Assembly (NCBI RefSeq): GCF_047663525.1
Contig: NC_092592.1
Location: forward strand, 23,208,501-23,272,500
From: Anas platyrhynchos
Taxonomy: Eukaryota > Chordata > Aves > Anseriformes > Anatidae
Reading direction: 5' to 3'
Length of the DNA: 64,000 nucleotides
Shown: one piece after another, positions 56,901-64,000 of the stretch
How positions within the stretch are numbered: position 1 is the first letter of the stretch
How the letters are laid out: every line of letters starts with the position of its first letter
The notes under the pieces: model-generated
Seen by the model: only the letters and a program-made list of their open reading frames with translations
What the model was told of the DNA's origin: nothing
Database searches by the model: none
Position numbers and translations under genes: made by a program

Positions 56901-57000
56901 TTATATAGCCCCTTCAGCTCTTCTCCTCCCACCAGCCTCCCAAACAAGGAGCAGAGACAGACAGAGACAGAGCCGAAGTCTCTAACAAAACCATATAGGG
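56901..57000 (-). promoter_or_regulatory. ACTA2: ACTA2 core promoter: TATA and two CArG boxes
   Basis: In transcription order there is a CArG box CCCTATATGG (57000-56991), a second CArG box CCTTGTTTGG (56949-56940) and a TATA box TATATAA (56907-56901). The second CArG has a G in its A/T core, the weak-affinity form also known in mammals. The pair is the known SRF/myocardin response unit of smooth-muscle alpha-actin, so control by SRF with its coactivators is expected. Confidence 0.9.
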
Positions 57001-59439
57001 ACCTTATTATAAAAACCTCTAATCTGGGTGGCCACAGGCCCTGGGTCTCTTCCACTGCATTCCAATGTAGAGCTCATGAAACAGGAGGAGACTTTCAGCT
57101 GTGTAAGATAAACACTTTAAAACTTCAGGAGAGTGGCTAACACAGTGAGACAAAGCGTGTCCATGACAGGCACCCTCTGGCAGGAAGAGCATGTGTTCAG
57201 ATGACAGAGGTCCAGGCCTCGACAGAAACAACCAAGAGGCAGAGTAAAAATCTGGAAGAGCAGTCATTTATGACAGGGAAGGTGTTTATAAGACGACACT
57301 TCACTTTCATTAAAGATTTTGACAAAACCAATGATAGTATTTCCAGCAAGCTGATGAATTTTGCTACAAGTTCTCATTAAAAGCTTAGTATTTTGCCTGC
57401 ATGCTAAATGTTGCCCATAGTTTTAGAAGTACTGGAAAAAAAAAAAAAAAGTACCTGCTGTTGTGTAGGGTTCACAGTGGTCTTTGAAGGCAGTGGAAAT
57501 GTTCTGTTAAAAGATTATGATCAGCTTGTTATAGGTGAGAATCAATTTTCTTTCTCTGTCGGCTTATTTTCAAAGCCCTAGGAACCGTGGGCCAACTTCA
57601 TCCTGGTGTTACTCCAGTGATGGCCACAAGTCTGTGTTAACTCACATCTCAAAATGCTTATAATGAAGTTATTGAATTGTATAACCTCCAGCTAGCTCTG
57701 CCACTGAATATATTTTTAGCGACTAAAGCAAGGGTTCTCACTGTACAAGTTATTTTCAGAGCACGACAGGATTTTTACAGCTGCAGCCAGCTGTTCTCTA
57801 GACAAGCTGACTTTCGTGGAGCTGCCCTTTCATAGTCAATAATACATAGCCATTAAATTACTACTAAAGACAAGAAATCAGCATGACTAAACTCCATCAC
57901 TCGACAATTACAAACTCACAACTGGTCTGTGCACATGAGCCAAGAACGACGTGAGAATCCAAGAGAGATCCTTGCTTTGTGAGTCTTGTTACAGATGAGA
58001 GCAGCGTCATGTGTTTGCTTACAGAGTGCTGCCTAATGGAGCAGTCTTAATGCCAGAGATCCCCCCTACAACCGCAGAGGGAGTTGGTCCGGTGCAGAGA
58101 TCTGAGGATTAGGCAACATGTAAAGATAGCAGTCAGGAAGAATTATGGATTGAAAACCAAAAGGAATTTAACTTTTAAGGAAAGGAACTTTTAAGGAATG
58201 TAATTGCTTTGAGGGTCAGAAACAGAAGCTAACAAGTGTTGGATCATGAGCCATGCAAAAGCTATTTGTGATTTCCACTTCTAGCATTTGGGCAAAAGAT
58301 AAGAGATATTTTTTTAAAATAACCAAAAAATAATAATGATAAAAAAAATTCCCACAAACTACCAAGGTAAGCCATCCACAACAGAGGATATAAGCAGATA
58401 CTTTCTTGCACATCTCCAACTGACCCTCAAAGAACAGCTGAAAAGAAATACTCTCTTGTCAAACACTCAAAGACATAGCTAACAGAAATTATGTACCTTT
58501 CATAGGAACATAAGCGATCAGCAAAATCAAGTCAACAGAAATGAGAATTTCACACAGGAAACCCCTTCACTGCAGTATCATGTCTGATTTTGTTACAAGC
58601 ACCAATTACCCCCTAGACTGGAGGAAGCACAGTCCAAAGTTTTCAGAAGCATAAGCTATTACTACTCCTTGGAAACATCTACACTGGGACAAAGATCCAG
58701 AAGAATCTAAACTCCTTACCTGAATGAAAAAAGGTTCACTCACCCAAAAAAAAATAACAACTTACTGGTGATGACGCTCTAGTGGATACAGCACTTATGA
58801 GATTTCAAAGCCAAGTAAACACCCCTTCAGTAGGGCTGCCAAGCAATTCACACAGCACCCCAGTGTAGCTAGAAATACAGGCAACAGTTTTTTATGAGAC
58901 CTCTGTGGATATCAGGGGACAGTGTCTAGCAGATACCACAGACAGCTTCTTCTCTCTGTTAAACTTCATCATAGTCCCAGAAACTTAGCCTGGTGCATAC
59001 CCCAGTACTGGTGGTGGCAATGGCTGCAATGAGGAGTAGTTCTATGGATGGGGAGTGTGCATCATTTTGAAATACCTTGCATGTCGCAGGCATCAAAGTT
59101 TGGGGAATCCCAGCTTTCAGGGTGTTTGTGAAGGACACAGCAGACACAGGTTCTCTCGGAAGGGGCAGTTGTCGATATGACAAGAAGGAAGATACACAGG
59201 TATTTGTAGGGACCTACCATATGCAGATATCTGATAGAGATAGGATTGTGCAGACTGGAAGGGGTAAGCCAGCCTGACTGCTTAAGAGACTGACTTAGCA
59301 GTAGTGGTGGGTACAAAGGAACACAGCACAGCAAAACCCTAAAGATGCTGCACAACCATGCATTCATCACACAACTGCGAACCAGTGCTCAGCAGGCAGC
59401 TTGTCTCTAGGGTGTTACACTATGGAAGGTCCCGGGGCA

Positions 59440-59461
59440 GGAAGGAAGGAAGGAAGGAAGG
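59440..59461 (+). repeat. GGAA microsatellite
   Basis: Five tandem GGAA units plus flanks. Confidence 0.85.
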
Positions 59462-61248
59462 CAAACAGGTGAACTATGCAAGGAAATGAGGTCAGTCCAG
59501 CTTGAAGGGCATTACAGAAAATAAGTATTTCTTTTGAGTGATCCCATTACTCAAGATACGATCATATAGATATTGCTAAATAAAAACACATGGGAAAACA
59601 TGACATTAGTAGTTTATGCCTTTCTTCTCAGCAACACAGGTTACTGCCGGAGGGGTGAGGGAAAGGGGAGGAATGTACATGGCATGATACTGGGATAAGA
59701 ACATAAAAAGAATGGAACAGAATAAGTCTTCTGACAACCAAGCCTTAAATGCTGAGGATCAAATCTCTGAACCTTCCTCTATGGCTACAGACACATACCA
59801 GTTTAGCCCAAACATGCAACTATTTTCACAAGACAAAGAACAAAATACCATTCTTGAAAGGAGCTTAATTTCCCCTCTGGAGACCACTTCCTGCTGCCTA
59901 CCTTTCAGCACTTACCCTGCTCATTTGTATAGAAACCACCACAGTGCAATTTGCCCAGGGTGTGTACACCCTGAGGTTGTAGCTCTTTCATTGCACCCAT
60001 AGCCAAAACGTGTATGATTTCTCTTCGAGTTCCTCCAAGATCTTGACACTTACCCACTCAAAAGTTTGGCCTTTTACAGCCTACATCACATGAGCATGTC
60101 CAGCATATGATCAGAGAAAGGAAAACAACTGGGAAAAGTAATTCTGCTTTTCTTTCATACACTTTCCCCTGTTCTCTCTACAGTGATACTAGCAAGTTCC
60201 CATGTACATCGAGAGCTTCCTCATTGACTTCAAGCATCTTTTAAGGTACCAGTGGAAACTCAGAGCTACATGTCTCTTAAGTCAAGCTTTTCATTTTTCA
60301 GTAACTTATCCAAATTGTTGTATGAACAGAAAATGTACTTGAGACTCCATGCCACAGGAGCTGTATAGCTACCACGCCTAGGAAACAGGCTACGGCTGTC
60401 CTGAAGAATGCAGGCTCTGAGGCCATACACTAGCTTGTAGATGTCATACTTTTTTGGTAAAGGAGGACAGAAGTTGCAGTCTTATCCCAACTGCTATAGA
60501 AAACTGGGAATAAAGTAACCCCTTTACTCATAACATTACAAGCCATTACTTTATAAGGGAAAACAACTTCTCAGATGTGCATGGAGGCCTTCCTGCTTAG
60601 ATCTAATTGGCTGCTTAGGAATGAGGCTCTGCTAAATATGTCCCCGCTCCCTTTTATTTGGTGATTCCTTTCATCTTCTCAGCATTAGCAGAATCTCTAA
60701 ATGTTTTGGTTTGTCTGGCTTCAGGCCCTCTCCTCTACCTCATTGATAGGCTTTACACTTTTATTTTCCCCCTCTCTCTGCCCTTTTGAGAAAGGCAGGA
60801 ATAAATAAGCTTTAGGGAGCAGAAAGTCCTTCAAATAACCTGATTCATTGCAGCTGTCATGCAGTGTGCATCTGTAAAGCGCCAGATTAACCATAAACTG
60901 TCAGACATATAGACTAGCATGCTTTATCATTGCCAGGCTCTGTTGTCTTAAGACAAAATGTCTCTAATTATTCTCAAGACAGCTACTCAAATGCAGGAGT
61001 TTTCAACCTACAAAGTCTGGAAAATAGTTTTGCCAGTGCTGCCCAAGAGCCAAAGGATACACTTTGCCCCCTGGGTGGGGTGATGAAGCATTTTAATTCA
61101 CAAACTTCATTCATCCTCTTAACAAGGCATCTTTCTCCATGATAACGTTAAGTAAAGTTTCCCCTAATTCAAAAACAAAGGAACGTACTCAAAGTAAAAA
61201 TGAGCTAGTAGTTCCCTCCTCAACCTTCTTTGATAAATAAACAGAACA

Positions 61249-61325
61249 TAAGAATAAGCCCAGCTGGGTCAGGCTGATATCCATCTAGCCCAGTATCCTG
61301 TCTCTGAGATTTCCTGACAGCAGAA
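61249..61325 (+). repeat. old interspersed repeat (GGGTCAG / TCTAGCCCAGTATCCTG type)
   Basis: ACATAAGAATAAGCCCAGCTGGGTCAGGCTGATATCCATCTAGCCCAGTATCC-type wording resembles a dispersed repeat found in many reptile and bird genomes (consensus ...CATAAGAATGGCC, then CTGGGTCAGACC, TCCATCTAGCCCAGTATCC). I cannot name the family with certainty. Confidence 0.5.
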
Positions 61326-63379
61326 GCTTAGGATAGAAAGGGGATATCTACAGCAATAATTTTCTTCTTATACCCTTCCAGCCTGTTTATGTGCAGCATA
61401 CGAATGTCTTGAGACAGGAGTTTGTACATATATCTTCATGTGTAATAGGTGCAGACAATTTTTCTTCATAAGCTTGCCTAATTTAAACACAGTTTTGGAG
61501 ATAGGTTGTCCTCCATGATGTTTTGTGGAAATAAGCTCTACATTTCATCTGCAAGGCACCACCCATAGCTCATACTCCAGCTGGTGTGGACATGCTTCAT
61601 ATTAGAAAGAAAACCTCAAATATATCAGAAGCACAGTCTAAGCAACAGTCTTAATACCAAGAGCTGCAAATCCACCAGAGATCCTAGATAAGTACTCAGG
61701 CTACTAGCCAAGGCTGAGCTTGGCCCTGCTGTGTGTTAAGGCAGCAGCTGCTCAGTAGCTACTTCACTGCTCATGAAGAGTTATCTGCTCTAGCTGACAT
61801 TGTATACAAGGCTACATGACAATGTTGCACTGGCAAGTTTCCTAAGAGCTATGCGAGAATGGATTCCCCCAGACTGTTAATCAGAACCACTCTGGTAACA
61901 TGCTATCTAAATTTGTCCAAACGCAAAGGGAATGTTCTTTATTACTGTGAGAAACAAGCACTGTACTTTAAGGGACACAGACCTGCAGAACGTGTGCATG
62001 GGGGCTGGCAGGAGACAGGGGTTCTTCTTCCTCTCTTCCTTTTACAATGACTTCTTCACTTCCTAATCAATGTATTCCCACACTGGCAGCAATAAGGAGA
62101 CCAAATCCCCACCACACTTTTGGAAAGGTTTTGGAAAGGGCTGTGTTGAAGAGAAGCTCCATAATTATCCTACCAAAATTAGAAAAGTTTCAAGATGAGC
62201 TTGCACATTACGAGAAACCAGCTAGTTCCCATCAAAGACATACACTGGAAGCAGGTTTCATGAGGCTATTACTTACTCATTGAATGCTTAGTCATATCAC
62301 AGTTTCACAAGCCTCAGTGCCTGTATCATCTGGTCAAGCTGACCCTCCAGCAGACACCAAGGAAAAGGACCTACAGAGGGCAATTTCATCCACTCCTGAA
62401 TTTAACAATTTTCTGTAGTTGTCAGAATTCCACTTTTTCTGACCAGTGCACAACTCCTGTGCATGTAGGCTCTGGATGACAACTGTGGAGTCCCCCTCAA
62501 CCCAAATTTTACCATGTGGGTACGTACCTCTCCAGATGGGCCAGCCACAGTTTCCAGACCCTTTCTCCCAGCTCCCAGGCTGGGCACACTCAGCACAGTT
62601 AGGTGGCACTGCAGGGCAGGACAAACAGACATCCCTGCTGCAACTTCTTTGTCTTCTCTATCAGCCACTCAGCACAACTGGAAAACAAACAACTCCTGAG
62701 AGCACAGCTGTGCTCTTTTTTTTTTTAAACTTGCATGAGAAACACTGTAATACAATGAAGGAATAAGCATTAAATGGCAAACATATTTTTTTATTTTTTT
62801 TAAAAAAAGAACATCATACAAAAACTACAAGGGGAAAATCTATGACCTGCAGGACTAAAGTAAAGATATACTTTTTAAAATATCCCAGATGATAAAAGAA
62901 TTGTACTTTTGGAATTACACAGAAATATGTGCTGTTATATAGACTTGTAAAAAATAATGCAGCAAATGACATATTTGACATATTTAATACACGTGCATTT
63001 TCTGCACCAGAAAAGGGCCACGTGTGTCCAAAGGATTGCAATGCAGTCTGGGACTTTCCATTTCAACTCCATCACAAGAGGATGCTAAAAGAGCAGTCAG
63101 AAAAGTTAGGCGATGAAGTGCAGAGGGTTTGGATAGCCCATATCCATCAAGGCATTCCTAGAGAACTGGCTAAATTGCGTCCATAGCAATTAACAGTTAT
63201 TCTCATCAGCCCTTAGAAGTGCTTAAGGGGATTTCAGTAAACAGGAAGAAATACAGTTCATCAAAAAATTCAAGCTGTAACTGGAAAGAGTAGCTTTTAC
63301 AAACGTCTCAGATGAACACAGAGCTCTAAGCCAGACTGTCACAGTGACCAACATAGAATTCAATTAATAAAAAATGAGA

Positions 63380-63700
63380 CAATATAATAGATGTTGATCA
63401 ATATGGCTTTATGAAAATGATTTCTTAAACATTTTTTAGAGAAATATTACAAACTTAGTTGTAAAAGGTTCCTCCTAAAACCTTTAACTTTCCAAAACAA
63501 TTAATCTAAGGCTAATTCAGAACTGATGTATGCAGAGTAGCATGGAAACTGGCTGGCTGAAGTCTCACAACACACCAGTATAGGAATGTCACTGCTGAGT
63601 GGGTGTGATTCCATGGGACTTTCTCCTCTCACCACTGGCTATGACCTTTAATACCTTTATCAGTGATCTGATCAGTAACATAACAATTATAGTTAAACAA
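63380..63700 (+). repeat. possible decayed CR1-type LINE body
   Basis: ATCAATATGGCTTTATGAAAATG and ACCTTTAATACCTTTATCAGTGATCTG resemble conserved CR1/L3 reverse-transcriptase wording (ACATGGCTTTATGAAGGGC; ATCTTTATCAATGATCTGGA). The match is weak and interrupted. Confidence 0.3.
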
Positions 63701-64000
63701 AGTGTGGGCAAGTGTATTTACAACTAGCCACAATCTACATTTTAGATCTAGAAGAAAACAGAGTCCTCCCCTGTAGAAAGCTGTCTATAACATGAAGCCT
63801 TGAGAACAATCTTTGCGTCTCTGACCTGTACAGAAGTATTCCCTCTCCCCTTTATAGCATTTTTGCTGAGTGTCACTTTGGCCGATGAAAATCAGGTGCA
63901 GACAAACACACCTGGCAGTGGTGCCTAACTCACGGCAGGTTGCAGGAAGGACAGGACTGCACCAGTGGTCCCCTCTGCCCACAGTGCAGCGTCAGCCTGC

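Larger units (their letters stand above)
57001..64000. other. upstream of ACTA2, no gene seen
   Basis: 7 kb with no supportable exon. In mammals FAS begins close by in the divergent direction. I saw no CpG island, signal-peptide exon or TNF-receptor cysteine-repeat exon here. Contents seen: a GGAA repeat (59440-59461), a repeat-like block near 61249-61325 and weak CR1-like sequence at about 63380-63700. Confidence 0.5.

Noticed and set aside
56940..57300. Head-to-head divergent gene starting at the ACTA2 promoter
   Set aside because: No coding exon, CpG island or second TATA oriented on + was found in this stretch.
62334..62668. Overlapping minus-strand frames of about 90 codons
   Set aside because: Two frames overlap with no family match and no splice structure. 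A decayed transposon is possible but not supportable by eye.

Overview
This is about 64 kb of vertebrate nuclear DNA, and several features point to a bird. It carries CR1 retrotransposon copies with the avian type of 3' tail, a long avian-type ERV LTR, compact introns, and three spliced genes: a lipase, STAMBPL1 and ACTA2. The order and strands (acid lipase > STAMBPL1 >, < ACTA2) match the conserved amniote block known from human chromosome 10 (LIPM – STAMBPL1 – ACTA2 – FAS). I cannot name the species. All three coding regions could be assembled exon by exon with consistent splice sites and phases.

Layout. 1-9.0 kb is intergenic, holding an inverted CR1 copy with a partly open reverse-transcriptase tail frame (1808-2265), a probable solo LTR (2427-2944) and a CR1 tail (about 4773-4850). 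9.08-19.94 kb is a nine-exon, 402-codon secreted/lysosomal acid-lipase-family gene on +. It has a full Ser-Asp-His triad but an altered nucleophile elbow. 20.3-23.6 kb is intergenic and contains ERV debris on the minus strand: an env-like tail with polypurine tract, an LTR, a frameshifted gag fragment and a second LTR-like unit. 23.84-24.42 kb is a CpG island, the likely STAMBPL1 promoter with a non-coding first exon. 24.35-35.13 kb is the large first intron. 35.25-46.77 kb holds the STAMBPL1 coding exons, encoding a K63-specific JAMM deubiquitinase. 46.8-48.6 kb is a short gap between converging genes. 48.78-54.20 kb (minus) holds the eight coding exons of ACTA2, smooth-muscle alpha-actin, 377 aa. 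Its non-coding first exon is at 56.84-56.87 kb, with a TATA box, two promoter CArG boxes and a palindromic intronic CArG box. 57-64 kb is upstream sequence with no gene that I can support.

The genes are neighbours by conserved synteny rather than a working unit. The lipase hydrolyses lipids in the lumen or outside the cell, STAMBPL1 edits K63-linked ubiquitin chains (endosomal in its family), and ACTA2 is a cytoskeletal protein driven by SRF/CArG control. I did not find a new multi-gene system. The observations most worth checking are an intact STAM-SH3-binding motif in STAMBPL1 where I recall the human protein being defective, the divergent lipase elbow with a shortened disulfide loop, an in-frame stop-free 93-bp actin intron, and the env-tail/LTR/gag arrangement beside the STAMBPL1 CpG island.
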